Assembly: GCA_029747015.1 (NCBI GenBank)
Contig: JAKOGI010000366.1
Span: 218,501-282,500, forward strand
Origin: Carnegiea gigantea
Lineage: Eukaryota > Streptophyta > Magnoliopsida > Caryophyllales > Cactaceae
Direction of reading: 5' to 3'
DNA: 64,000 nt
The position numbers and the translations under genes are program-made. Shown here one piece after another: positions 37,366-48,900 of this stretch (positions are counted from its first letter, which is position 1; each line of letters begins with the position of its first letter). The notes under the pieces are model-generated. The model had not been told where the DNA came from. It saw only the letters and a list, made by a program, of their open reading frames with translations, and did not search any database.

Positions 37366-38760
37366 CTTTGTTTTTTTTGCTTATAATGAAAATCATTATT
37401 CTTTTTTTTTCAGTCACAAGTTCACACTTATATAAAAACAAGGGTGTTTTCAGCAACAAACAGATATTTTCTGTTACAACATGTATTTAAATTGAGCCTT
37501 AATCCGTTCAAACACTCCCTTATAAGACTGTAACTGCTAAGTTTCTTTAATTTAAACTTATGCCGGGGGTGGTTCAAGTCTTGTATATATTATTGTATCC
37601 TTCCACATCAGAAAATAAATATGAATTTGTATTTAAGTGAAGCAATTATACCATAAAAGCATATATGAAAAGAACAATCATGCATTCACACAAAAACTAT
37701 CATATGAGATCTTTGATATTAAAAAAAAAGGTGATTTAAATTAGAATATGATTATTGGAAATTAGATTATAAAATTCTTAGAATAGAATGCATTAACTCT
37801 CATAGTGATATTTTGAGTTTTGACTTAATTAATCCCCCCTTTTTTTAAAGAGGCAAGTGATGCTTTGACTTAATCACCCCTTGCCAATTGATCCACACCA
37901 AGTACAACCCACCTCCTTCCTTATTAGCCACCAATTAATTCCTCTCTCTTTACTCACCGGACTTCATAAATTCCTCAAAATTTAAAACTCATTTTTTATT
38001 TTTCCATTCACTCAATTCTTAAAGTTTGATGAAGCTACAAATTTTTTTAAATTCTCTCAAAATTGGAGTATAATTATCTTTGACAAAGAAGAATACAATC
38101 TAGTTAGTTCAACAAGGTTGACGTGTTAATATTCATAATTTCGGCTCACAACTTAAGTAATTTGTTCTTCTTTTTTTGGGGGGGGGGGGTGGGAGAACAA
38201 TTGTAAATGTCGACTGTCATTGCTCCAAGTACACAATTACAAGAAGGGTGGGCACACCTAAGGATTAGTTTTAGCTCATGTCTATTTCGTTGCAAGCTAG
38301 ACATGCTCTATGCCCTATAATCTTATTTAGCCTAACTCATACTGTACATTTGGTCTTATAAGCATGGACTAAGACTGAGTATGTTTGTTGTCTAATCCTG
38401 TACGCATATTCCTAGTTTGTAAATTAGGCAGATTGTGGCGCACATGGCACATCTAAATTTTTGTTGTCTAATTAATCCTGATGACTAATAATACACTTGA
38501 AACCAAGATGAACACCCCCCCCCCCCCAAAAAAAAGAAATTTAAACACAAAAAATTTGGAAAGTAAGAACAGGTTCCTTGAAGGCTAGAAAAATTAAGGG
38601 ACACGGGCTAGGGATAAATTATATGAGTCTTAAAATTTCACTCATGTCTCCTATATTGATCAAGCATATCCAATAATTTAAAAAAAAGCACATCTAACTA
38701 TATGAGTTTGGAGAACTAATAGAATACTGTATGCTTAGAAGAAATATATTGCAAGTGATC
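37366..38760. other. AT-rich intergenic stretch
   Basis: No gene, domain or bounded element recognised. G- and C-runs occur near 38178-38188 and 38513-38527. Confidence 0.45.
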
Positions 38761-39340
38761 TTTTGTTTGAAAGGAAAGGAGCCCAGGGTTATCATTCAAT
38801 GCTCAACTGATCGACCATTACACAGGTAGAGATTTCAGGTGGGTTGATCCAATCCAATTCTTCTTATGCATCGCAATGGATTCACCCTAGCAAGACCGTA
38901 GGCCATTGTGTTTCTGTCCCTTCTAACATGCAACAAAAAAACAAAAGTCTAAATGATTCTCATGTAAAACAAATCATCCCAAACCAAATCAAAATCACTA
39001 AGTAAGCGAACCAAGTTCTTAGCTCTCGAAATGACTGAAAGAGAGTTAGACTCAAGGACAATCCACTTGAAACCAAATTTGGAAGCGAGTCTTGCACTAA
39101 ATAGGACATTCTGGCACTTGTGGCCACCAACAAGCACTAACTCACCTCATAGCTACCACCAGCGCCTCTCCACGGTTGTCTTGTAGAATAGCTAGACCAA
39201 CCTAGTCACCATATACATAGATGGATAGCCTCAGGTGTCTATTTTCCAATAAGCCTTGAATCACATTTAAAATCAGAGTATTGAGAAAGTTACGAACTGT
39301 TAGCCAAACAAAGGTTGGTCAAGGGTTGGAAAATGCACGG
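38760..39340 (-). mobile_element. LINE RNase H (RVT_3) fragment
   Basis: The minus-strand frame at 38949-39137 reads FSARLASKFGFKWIVLESNS followed by LSVISRAK, the central part of the RNase H-like domain found at the end of many plant LINEs (AR.A...GF..I.LESDS...I). The flanking sequence is broken by stops. It abuts the CACTA element at 39430. No other LINE domain is present, so only a scrap remains. Confidence 0.6.
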
Positions 39341-40100
39341 TTTTAATTATGGGCTTAATTAAGGAGAATACAGCTGTGATCCTGGAGATTAATTAGCATT
39401 GGATGATTCTATATAATAAAGGAAGATTTTTCAAGTAGCGGCACCTCTATTGGCGGGGAAAAATTGGCGGGGCGGGGAGCGACGGAGTGAAAAATCCGTC
39501 GCCATCCACAACGGAAATAGCGACGGAATTTCCATCGCTGATGGCGACGGATAGGCAATTCCGTTACTACCTTCTGTGCCCGAAAAAAAATAAATATTTT
39601 CGTTCCGTCGCCCGTCCGTCGCTAAGTTTCTAATTTTTTTAAAAATAACAACGTTTGTTTTTGATCGTATCCCTTGATACATATATTTCACTCCCTGCAA
39701 GAAATTTATAAGAAATTTACACTTAATCAACATCTAATGGCTTCGAATATGACTTTATTCGAAACATTCTCAACAATTTCAAGCCACACAAAGGAGGAAC
39801 ATCACATCTAAAACAACACTTCCAACCAAGGGTTTTAAATTCACAAAGCATAAGTCACAAATAAAGTTTCTACATATCACAAACTACAAATCCAATCAAA
39901 CCAGAAGTTACTAGCAATTTAAAGTAACGTTATATTTACAGAAGAAGGAGAAGCAGGCGTCAAATGGGAGGGAAATGAAATAAGCACCAAGGGGAGGGGA
40001 ATGAAATATGCACCAATGTTAGGAGAAGCAAGCAGGAAGATATGTACTCCATGAAGAATCAAGCAGGAGAGCCACCAGTTGGAGAAAAACCGCAACCAAC

Positions 40101-40364
40101 TCAATCACCTAGGTGAGGATCATCCTCATCCTCATCCTCATCCTCTTCCTCTTCCTCTTCCTCTTCCGCTTCCTCATCCTCGTCCTCATTATGTTGCGAA
40201 TGATGAGTAAATGGTGGTTGAGATCCCAAGTCAGAAGCTTGTTGTATTTGGAAGAAGGCTTGGAGGCGCTGATCGATGCTCATCATTTGTTGACTCAATT
40301 GTTGGTTGCTTTGGGTGAGCAATTTGTTGGATTCCTCCAGTTGCTTACATTTCTCTATAAGCAA
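40101..40364 (-). pseudogene. Coiled coil and acidic tail of Transposase_24-type protein
   Basis: The 87-residue frame shows a Q/L-rich coiled-coil-like start (EKCKQLEESNKLLTQSNQQL), then a region rich in Q/H, and an E/D-rich end (residues about 60-83 almost all E or D). Such coiled coils end many plant Transposase_24 proteins. It continues the remnant at 40560-41345, possibly through an intron. Confidence 0.6.
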
Positions 40365-40559
40365 CAGGTAACTTTCAGCTTGTGAAATTAACTCACCCCC
40401 TAGGTTGGTTACTATATCCCTTAAGTCATTGAGCTCTTGTTGCGATGATATATAACCGGTACCTGCTGACAGGCATTTAAGTGAAGTATGTATTAGTATT
40501 GCAATTAAGTAAATTCATCGTATAACTATGTTCATTGAAACTTTAATATGAAAACTGTA

Positions 40560-41345
40560 CTGGCTCTTTGAGTGGGACTAAAATAACCGGATTCCCTAAT
40601 GTTGACAGCCTCATCGCCCATGCCATAAATACGGCCCTTCTTATTCTTGTACGTCTTCACCCACAACTCATTTGGGTTTGGAATTGGCTGGTTTGGATCT
40701 TGAGAAGTGCCATTTCCGGTTCCTTGAGAGTTGATAACATCTTGGAAATCACATTCAAAGGATTCCTATGATACCGCAACATGCGCAAGAAATCATGTAT
40801 ATTACAATTAATGAAAGTAAAGTATACAAGTTCATGTTGAATTACCAATAAAGATTGAGAATAGCTGATTGCTCACATATGCTTGTTGTGATTTCTTGTC
40901 AACCTAAGGGGCATCTTCTTTCCTGTAGAGTTTGTGAGTGCGGCTGAATAATTCAACAATCGTGGGCTCCGTCTTAAGTTATTCCCTCTATGTACATGCC
41001 AGAAAGAATGGTGTCAACTACAAGCCAAACTGCAGTATTGAAGTTAAAGAAATACATAGCAAAAATTCATTTACCAGATGCCGCCTATGCTCATGCATAG
41101 GGATAGAGCTACAGGTGTGGAGAGATGGGCCACCACTTTATGGAGTACCCAGTCAGTTCTTCTGGGCCGTTTCACGTAATTTCTTGTAATGTTCATTCGC
41201 CCAGTGGTATTGGAGTCCCTCCCATTGAGCATCACCGAGTCAAACATGCTTCTTGTTATACTTCCTTGCTCTGCCATGAAAGTCTTTCAAGCGTGCATTG
41301 CCTCGATTTTCAAAATTCCTACTTCGTTTACCCATAGTTGTTTGG
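40560..41345 (-). pseudogene. Transposase_24 (Ptta/En/Spm) domain remnant
   Basis: Minus-strand pieces in order, in different frames: GKRSRNFENRGNARLKDFHG, then ELFSRTHKLYRKEDAP and DKKSQQAYV (near 40880-40960), then NELWVKTYKNKKGRIYGMGD (near 40600-40680). These fit the second CACTA-type protein, which has ...LF..TH...DG.FVD..S......, then NKKGR.YG.G. Stops and frameshifts split it. Its role in intact elements is thought to be DNA binding or regulation. Confidence 0.7.
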
Positions 41346-41572
41346 CACGCGGTTGTTAGGTGGACACATCTCTTTCATTAATTGAACAATTTCATTGAAA
41401 CAATTTTATGGCATGTTATAATTAGATTTGATACTCAACAATCTCACCTCAGTAGAGAGCTCATTGTGGATGGAACAACCATCATATAAGGGTTGTTGAG
41501 TAACTTAAACCATATTATAAAATGGTTTTCAGCAAGTGCTTGACCCGTCTTCCCTTACATTTTGATTTGCTA

Positions 41573-41960
41573 TTACAGCATCATCAACCATTTCTCTATC
41601 TGATCTATGCAGGATTTATAGTAGTCATCATTAATATGACTTGAACTTCCAGCTTCGGAAATTTCACTATTTGAATACCCAGAATCATATTGTTGAGGTT
41701 CTATTTCCCCATGACTTATCCAAAACCAATACCCTTGCACAAATTCCTTATACATAACGTGCATCTTGACCTCATCGGGTGTCAAGTACACCCTATTTCT
41801 GCATTTCGCCTAAGAACATCTATACTTTCCCCGATTCAGAAACTCTGTCTGTCTACGTACAAATTGATCGAATTGGTTTACTCCATCTAGAAATTCTTAC
41901 ATATAACCATTATGATAAGGCAGTAATCTATTATACATCCACCCACGATGTGGAGGACCA
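41573..41960 (-). pseudogene. Transposase-associated domain remnant (CACTA TNP2 N-terminus)
   Basis: The minus-strand translation from about 41960 gives WMYNRLLP, EFLDGVNQFDQFVRRQTEFL, CRNRVYLTPDEVKMHVMYKE and GYWFWISHGE. This fits the Transpos_assoc domain (WM..R......F..GV..F...A.....CPC..C......V..HL...GF...Y..W..HGE). There is an in-frame stop before EFLD and one in the place of a residue in the C..C motif, so it is a pseudogene. The TNP2 core that should follow is gone. Confidence 0.75.
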
Positions 41961-42159
41961 TTCATATTCTGCTCAAATAACAATAACCACATAAGGTATT
42001 TGATAAGAATTAATTTCAATTAAAATTATAATAATTACATAAATTACTCAATTATATATTATATATGTTTACTTATAAATTTCTACATGCACCAAAAAAA
42101 AACTTATAAATTTCTACAAATATACTTATATTCTGATGAATTTTACAAAACTAATAATT

Positions 42160-42725
42160 CATATAAAGTTGACCACTTTATTCCACCAACATATCAAATT
42201 TTAACTTAAAATTACCAAATCTAAGTGTACATTGCATTGGGCGAAATCTTCAGACAAATAAGAGCTACAACTTCATACGAACATCACATTTGAACAAAAT
42301 TATAAACTAAAGCATCTCAATCCACCAACATATCAACATTCAAGTTCACATTACTAAACCTAAACCCTAAATTGCATTGAGCAATATCTCCAACCAAATT
42401 AGAGCAATAACCTCACATAAATACCACATTTCAACAACATTATCAATTAAAACATTTCATTCCACCAACATATGAAATTTCAATTTCAAACTACCAAACC
42501 TCAACCCTAAATTGCATTTATTAAATTCTTGTAACAAATTAGAGCAATAACCTCACATAAATACCACATTTTAACAACATTATCAATTAAACCATTTCAT
42601 TTCACCACCATATTAAATTTTAACTTCAAACTACCAAACCTAAACCCTAAATCGCATTTACCCAAACCTTGAAATAAATTAGAGCAATAACCTTACACAA
42701 ATACCACATTTCAACATAAATATGA
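42160..42725 (+). repeat. About 140-bp tandem repeat, four units
   Basis: Anchors (c)caccaacatat at 42183, 42322, 42462 and 42603 give periods of 139-141 bp. Each later unit also holds attagagcaataacctcaca and ctaaaccctaaattgcattt variants. It lies within the CACTA element, between the right subterminal repeats and the Transpos_assoc remnant. Confidence 0.85.
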
Positions 42726-43009
42726 ACTAACTATGAAATTCTAACAATGTAATACAAAAATTTATAGAAATTACAACTAGTGTAGCTGAAAATTTTACCT
42801 CAAACTTGTTGAAAACAACTAGGAAGAAGGGCAGCCGGCGTCGGCCGGCGGCGGGGGGCTGGTGAGGTAGGGCAGCGACGGCGGGGGAGGAGGCCGGCGG
42901 TGGCTAGGCAGTGGTCAGACGCAGCTCGGGCCAGTTTCACCACTCTCTCTCTCTCTTCGAAGCTTTCGCATAAAAATGAAACCAGAGTGAGATCTGGTTT
43001 TATTTAATT

Positions 43010-43460
43010 GGGCTGGCGACGGAAATTCAATTTTTTAAAAAAATTCTTTTTTTTGGGGGGCGACAGAATTTCCGTCGCCCAGTTTTTGAAATTTTTTTTT
43101 AATATGGCGACGGAATTTCCGTCGCCAAGTGTCAATTATGGCGGGATTGAGTTTTCCGTCGTCAGATCTATCGGACAATCTGACTTTTTTGTAATACTGT
43201 TTTTTTGTCGCCATATCTGTCGCTAAATTTGTCGTTAATTTATTCCGCCGACGGAAATTCCGTCGCCCAGTTTTTGAAATTTTTTTTTTAATATGGCGAC
43301 GGAATTTCCGTCACCAAGTGTCAATTATGTCGACGGATTGAGTTTTCCGTCGCCATATTTGTCGGACAATCTGACTTTTTTGTAATACTGTTTTTTCGTC
43401 GCCATGTCTGTCGCTAAATCTGTCGTTAATTTATTCCGTCGCTGAATTCCGTCGTTATTT
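43010..43460. repeat. CACTA subterminal repeats
   Basis: Repeated TGGCGACGGAATTTCCGTCG and partial units on both strands; 'ggcgacggaatttccgtc' occurs at about 43105 and 43294, with further variants in between. In En/Spm elements such motifs bind the element's own regulatory protein. The block 43053-43240 is partly duplicated at 43250-43440. Confidence 0.75.
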
Positions 43461-44470
43461 TGAGCTTTTTAGTAGTGAATATGAATGATAGGTTTAAATC
43501 TAGAGATCATTTGCCCAAAAAAAAAAAAAAAAGAAAATGACTATGAGACACCAAACAAATATTAATAGATCACAAGATAATATTTTGATTGCCATTATTG
43601 ACTGTAAAATTCCTTTCGCACGATTGATTGTGTGATTAGAATGCATTGAAGTAACCGTTATAAGCTTAGTTTTCAAATTCAGATTTGTAAAGATTCGTTG
43701 TTTGTAGTCAACATGAACACATTACTAGGCAAAGTTCAAATATGCAGATAGAATATAGTATCAATTGCAACAACTCCTCCTACTGTGAGTTCTACTTTCA
43801 TGGGGTTTGGACAGATTCAAATATAGACAATCTTATCTCTATAGAAATGACGGTCCGTGGAGTGGTCGACTCTAATAGATTCACATAAAAGGTTTTAAGG
43901 AAATAGTTTAGAAATTAAATCGTTTGATAAACAAAGGTAATAAATACAAGAGATAACTATTTAAAAAAACCCATTAATTATAATGAACAACAAACGAGAT
44001 GTATGAGCTACACGTACCTTAAACAATAATCAGTGACATAATAAATTAATATGACATTCACAAAGAAATTTACTACCAACCTATGTTATGGAACTTTTCT
44101 TTTCAATATTTATTTTTATTGAACTTATACGTACTAATTTGTTTGAATGTATTTATGCAAAATGAACTTACTTAAACATATTTTGTTGAATTGAACTTAT
44201 TTTTATTGAACTTGTCTAAATTTATTTGAACTTATTTTTTGCTTATGTTTTTGGAAAACTAAACTGTGCTTTGTAGGATTCAACTTATCTAACCTATTTT
44301 TTGTTGAATTAAATCTATTAGAACTTATTTTCATTAAATTTAAGTATTTAACCTTTTAAACTCATTATGAAAAAAACAAATGAATTCTTACTGAATAGAT
44401 CAAAAGAACTAATAGATACTCAATAACATTGACTAACCCAAATCCTATTAAGTAATAACTGATCTATGTA

Positions 44471-44761
44471 GGCCCTGTACTTTTTATTAATAAATCTCAA
44501 TTTATTAATTTTAACCCACTTGACGAACTTCAATAAAAAAAATATAAATTTTAACATGCTTCAACTCACTTCAGTCCATTTCACCTCACTTCAATCTACT
44601 ATTTTAATCAACAACATATATACATATATATATAAAATATACTAAATTTAAACTATTTTAATTTATTTCAATCTACTTTAATAAAAAATATTTATTTTAA
44701 TTCATTTTAATTAACTTCATTTAATTTTTAACATATATTTTCTGACAAAAAGGATATGCCC
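44471..44761. mobile_element. MITE of the GGGC(T/C)TGTTCTTTTC family, copy 3 (decayed)
   Basis: The left end GGCCCTGTACTTTTTATTAA matches the other two copies at most bases; the right end (GACAAAAAGGATATGCCC) is a weak inverted match. The interior has CAACTCACTTCA-type units as in copies 1 and 2. AT-rich decay is heavy. Confidence 0.5.
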
Positions 44762-45020
44762 ATAGTATAAGGTAAAAGTACACTGGCTGTTGTGAAAACA
44801 TTGTGATGGTAACTTGATTAACCAACGACAAAAGATAATTATCGTTTTAGACACCTATCCCATCCATCAAATCAGCCGCACGCAGACACACCCATTTGCC
44901 TGCCCCCATTTTTTTTGGGGGGGAGGGGGAGGGGAGGGGATGCATAATGATTAATTTACTGTGCATATCGTATGGGATCCGTACAGCAGAGCTGCCATTA
45001 AAGTGTTAAACCAGCTTAAA

Positions 45021-45030
45021 TATATAAATA
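45021..45030 (+). promoter_or_regulatory. TATA box of the SFH gene
   Basis: TATATAAATA, about 30 bp before the start of a pyrimidine-rich leader (from roughly 45055). The leader contains a (CT)n microsatellite at 45125-45162, common in plant 5'UTRs. The leader exon appears to end at CTCAG|GTATAC (45393/45394), giving a 5'UTR intron up to 45917. Confidence 0.7.
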
Positions 45031-45124
45031 AGCGAAAAGAACCTGCGAATTTGATTGACGGAGACCCAACCTTCCCTCCCAGACCGTGACGGAGCCTTTC
45101 CATTTCCCTTTCTGGCAAATTCTC

Positions 45125-45162
<38 letters not shown>
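45125..45162 (+). repeat. (CT)n microsatellite in 5' leader
   Basis: About 19 CT units, nearly perfect. Located inside the presumed transcribed leader of the SFH gene. Apparent open frames here (RERERERE and SLSLSLS) are artefacts. Confidence 0.9.
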
Positions 45163-45164
<2 letters not shown>

Positions 45165-45946
45165 AGACTCTCTCTCCTTTTCGACAGCGACACTCCACAA
45201 ACTCAAATCCTACCCCATTACCACCTTTCATTCTCTCATCGATCCTGATCGCAGCCGACAGCTACATACAAACCATTTACTCAGCTCACACAAACGAACA
45301 GCAAGTAGACAGATAGAGAGAGAAACAGGGGCGGGGTAGCTGATCAGATATCGATGAACTACCTATATTGAATGAGGGAAGCATCATTCTCAGGTATACC
45401 CAGATTCTGCTTCTTTTTTTTTCCGCATTTATTGTAATTGGGTCGTTTGCGTTTCTTCTTCTTCAATTCCTCGCATTCAATTCGTTTCATTCCGTTTTCG
45501 TTTCATTTGCATCGGTTTTGCTGCTTCAGGAGAGAGAAAAGAGTGGTCAGGACTTAGGAGTTAGGAGAGAGTAAGTGTGGTGCCAATGATCTTCGCTTTG
45601 AGATGTATTCTTGGGATTAATCCGTTCATAATTCCAATGTAGCTGGCATCTAGATTTGATTTTGTTTCAGTATTCCGTTTTGGGTTTTGGGTTTTCCTTT
45701 TTTTAATTTTTGATGATTCTTTTTTTGGAGTTGCTGTATCTGAAAATCAATTTCACGCGTTTGGATTCCTTTTAAAAAAATAAAAAGAAAAATTGATGGG
45801 GTTACTTTAAAGAGAAGATTTTGTTTTTGTATTGAAATTGAAGTAAAGCTAAATGGGTCAGATCTTTATAAATCTTTTGAATCACATATTCTGTCTGGTT
45901 TGGTTTTTTGATTGCAGATATTCAACAGAGGCAGCAAAGATCCACA

Positions 45947-48900
45947 ATGCCAGGTAGTGTGAGATTACCTGAATTCTGAGGTGGGATTGAGTTTTTGATT
46001 GCGCCAATGATATTGAACAAATTTGTGTTGAATTCAGAAGAGATAATTTTGATCCAAGATGAAGAAAGGGCAAGAAAGTCAGAGATCGAAGCATCAGAGG
46101 ATGAGCCAGTGAGGAGAACCCGCATCAGAAGTCTGAAGAAGAAGGCGGTAAATGCTTCGACCAAACTAGCTCATGGCCTTAAGAATAAGAAACGAAGGAA
46201 GCGGGTGGCTGATTGTAAATTTGCAGCCATTACTATTCATGATGTTCGAGATGAAAAGGAGGAAGAGGCAGTGACCACCTTCCGCCAGATTTTGGTGGAA
46301 AGAGATCTGCTTCCGCTTCATCTTGATGATTATCACACCATGCTTAGGTGAGTTTGTTATTGTTTAGTGATCAATGTCTATTTTTCATTGAGTTGTGCAA
46401 TGCAACCTTGTGATGCCAGAACATAAGGATTTAGACGGCAATTTCTTATGTGCTCCCGGGAGCACATACTCTCATTATCCACGTATCTATATTTTTAACG
46501 CGTGTATTTGTCATATATTAATTTTTTAATATATATTTGATGATGTGGCTCGTGGGAGTATATGCTCCCAGGAGTATGATATACATATTGGATTTAGACA
46601 TTTAGCATAATCATAACGGAATATGCTTGGAAGTTGAATCTTGAGTGGCTCTCTTATGTTGACTCTTTCTATTTTTCTGGGCCTATTTCTCAAGCTTGAA
46701 AGTAAAATACTAAACCATTATTCAGTGTGTATCCTGTTGAAGTGGGTTATTGGGAGGTTATGGAGCCTTACCCTCTGACACACAGAGAAGCTTTCATGAG
46801 AGACTTGATTGTTTGTTAATTAGTGCACATTTGTAATCTTCGCATTGAATAGTCAAATGTACCTGTGGCATCTCTTGTTATCCAGACTTTACATATCATC
46901 TCTAGTTTCTGTCTTAACTTTGGCATCAGCGGGAAGACCTCTGTTCATTAATGAAGTCAAGACACTATATAGTTATTTCTAATGCTTATACACATGGGTG
47001 CAATGAACTTTTGTCATGTAATACTTGATGACTGGTCTTGCTCTGTAATACATCATATAGAGGGGTCCATTTATTAAAGGTCTGGTATGCAGTTCTTCTC
47101 CCCTCCCCCCCCAAAAAAAAAATCATCTGCGTTGCTTCTGGGAGACTGTCTTGAAACACAGGAGGACCAAGTTTCTATTCATTCAGTGTTTCTGCTTAAG
47201 ACTCAGAAAGCTTACGAGGGCACCACAGTGGCAAATAGGAGATTACACCTTGGAGACACAATTAGTAATCCCTCTCTTTATTCGCTCACCAACAAAAGCT
47301 TTTGTAATTGATTTTTAGAATGCATGGAAGCAAGCCCTTGATGCATATGAATATGGTGAAGCTATTCTCGTAAGGTGCTTAACATTGAGATTGTAAAGGA
47401 CTAAAAACCTTTCAAAAGAATTTGTGAAAATCTGTTTTCACTGTTTACTCATGAATATGATGAGGCTATTCTTGTTACCCCTTTAAGAAGTTCAGCCTAG
47501 GCCATCAACATAACTGATTTTCTTTCTGAGAGAACAATCACTGTGGAAGCTGTTATTTTTTGGTCGAACTGGAAACAGCCTGCTCTCAATATGAAAAAGA
47601 TCTCAACAGTAGCTTTTCTGAGAAAATGATCCCTTAGCTTCATATCAGCTGCATTTGACTAGCCATCAAAGTGATAGCGTAATGGGAGGAACCCACCTTC
47701 TACACATGGGAGATCAGTCCAAATCGCACTGGAGACCTGGGGAGTTTTCTTCCTTTGCACACTATAGTGGCCCCGATGAGTACTTGGCCCTAGCTGGGCT
47801 ACCTTGCCAACAAGGTGCATCTGTCTTCTCTAAGAGTGGATTGGAAATGCCTTCCAAGACCATGACAGGGGCGATGGCTGATGTTGCACTTGATCTTCTA
47901 TTTCAACAGACAGCTATTCCATGTTTGCAAACCATTCAAAATGAATCAGCTAGGAGTCATGTGTATGGTGGATGCTCCAGCAACACTTTTCTCACATTTA
48001 GATGGACTGCAGAATTGTGCTTCCATGGTGATGAATGTGTCTGAAAACTGAACAGTGGCTTCTTGGTGTCATGTAGTAATGTTGCTTATTAGGGGTATTG
48101 TTTGGCTTACCTATAGACTGTAGTTCGTAACACTATTCTGGGCATCACACATCAGTTCTTATTCCAAAGCTGACTTTTATTGGCTTATATCTTCAGGGCA
48201 TCAGACCTATGGTGGTAGTACACCATTGAAATAGGTGTCCCTTTGCCTCTAATGGCTCCCTGTTGTTGACGTCGGAACTTCCCATATTTAGGCATCAAGT
48301 AGGGTCTAGTAAAGATAGCCTTCCTACAAGTTCGGGATAAGGATAACTCATCTAGAAACACCCCAACCCCCGTGGCCCCAAAAAATGGAAAAACTAGCTA
48401 GATGGGACCTTGCAGTATTGGTTTGATTTGGTTGGTTAATATTTAATATTTCCACCAAACTGTGCAGTTCTTGAATGTGAAGTAATAAAATCATGAGTAA
48501 TTTCTAGCAAACCCCTCCACCCCAACCTCAAAACAAAGAGATGAATGGATCTCTGATGTATGAAAAATCATGTCCTTCAATTATAGTTTTCCACCCTATT
48601 CATTGAACTTTAAATTGATACTATCCATCATGACTTTTCTAAAGACATTGTGTGGTCTTCTGCAGATTCCTGAAAGCAAGGAAGTTTGACCTTGATAAAA
48701 CTGTCCATATGTGGGAGGAAATGATCAAATGGAGGAAAGAAAATGGAGTAGATACAATTACAGAGGTAACTATGTGCTGCAGAAGTAAGCATTATCTTTC
48801 ACAACAAGAAAAGGCATTAGTTAGTCTATTGGTAATAAAACTTAGTATTGTAAGTTTGGTTTTGAAGTTGGGACCTGAGTTCCTTGGCTGATTGTTAGGA

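Larger units (their letters stand above)
39430..43477 (-). mobile_element. Deleted CACTA (En/Spm) DNA transposon
   Basis: The right end, read inward, is CACTACTAAAAAGCTC (43462-43477), the mark of CACTA elements. Dense subterminal CGACGGAA(T)TTCCGTCGCC repeats occupy 43010-43460 on the right and 39470-39620 on the left. The matching CACTA end on the left was not found, so that end is truncated or mutated. The coding remnants inside are all on the minus strand: a Transpos_assoc piece and then Transposase_24 pieces. The DDE transposase (TNP2) core between them is missing, so the element is non-autonomous. Confidence 0.82.

Noticed and set aside
39420..39445. Left CACTA terminus
   Set aside because: The sequence near 39430 has no CACTA end matching the right terminus; the boundary is set only by the subterminal repeats.
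42160..42725. CRISPR-like array
   Set aside because: The repeats are whole 140-bp tandem units without distinct spacers, and this is a plant nuclear transposon.
47655..48044. 129-aa frame in an SFH intron
   Set aside because: It overlaps a dispersed repeat also present at 50470-51160 and does not extend the SFH protein.
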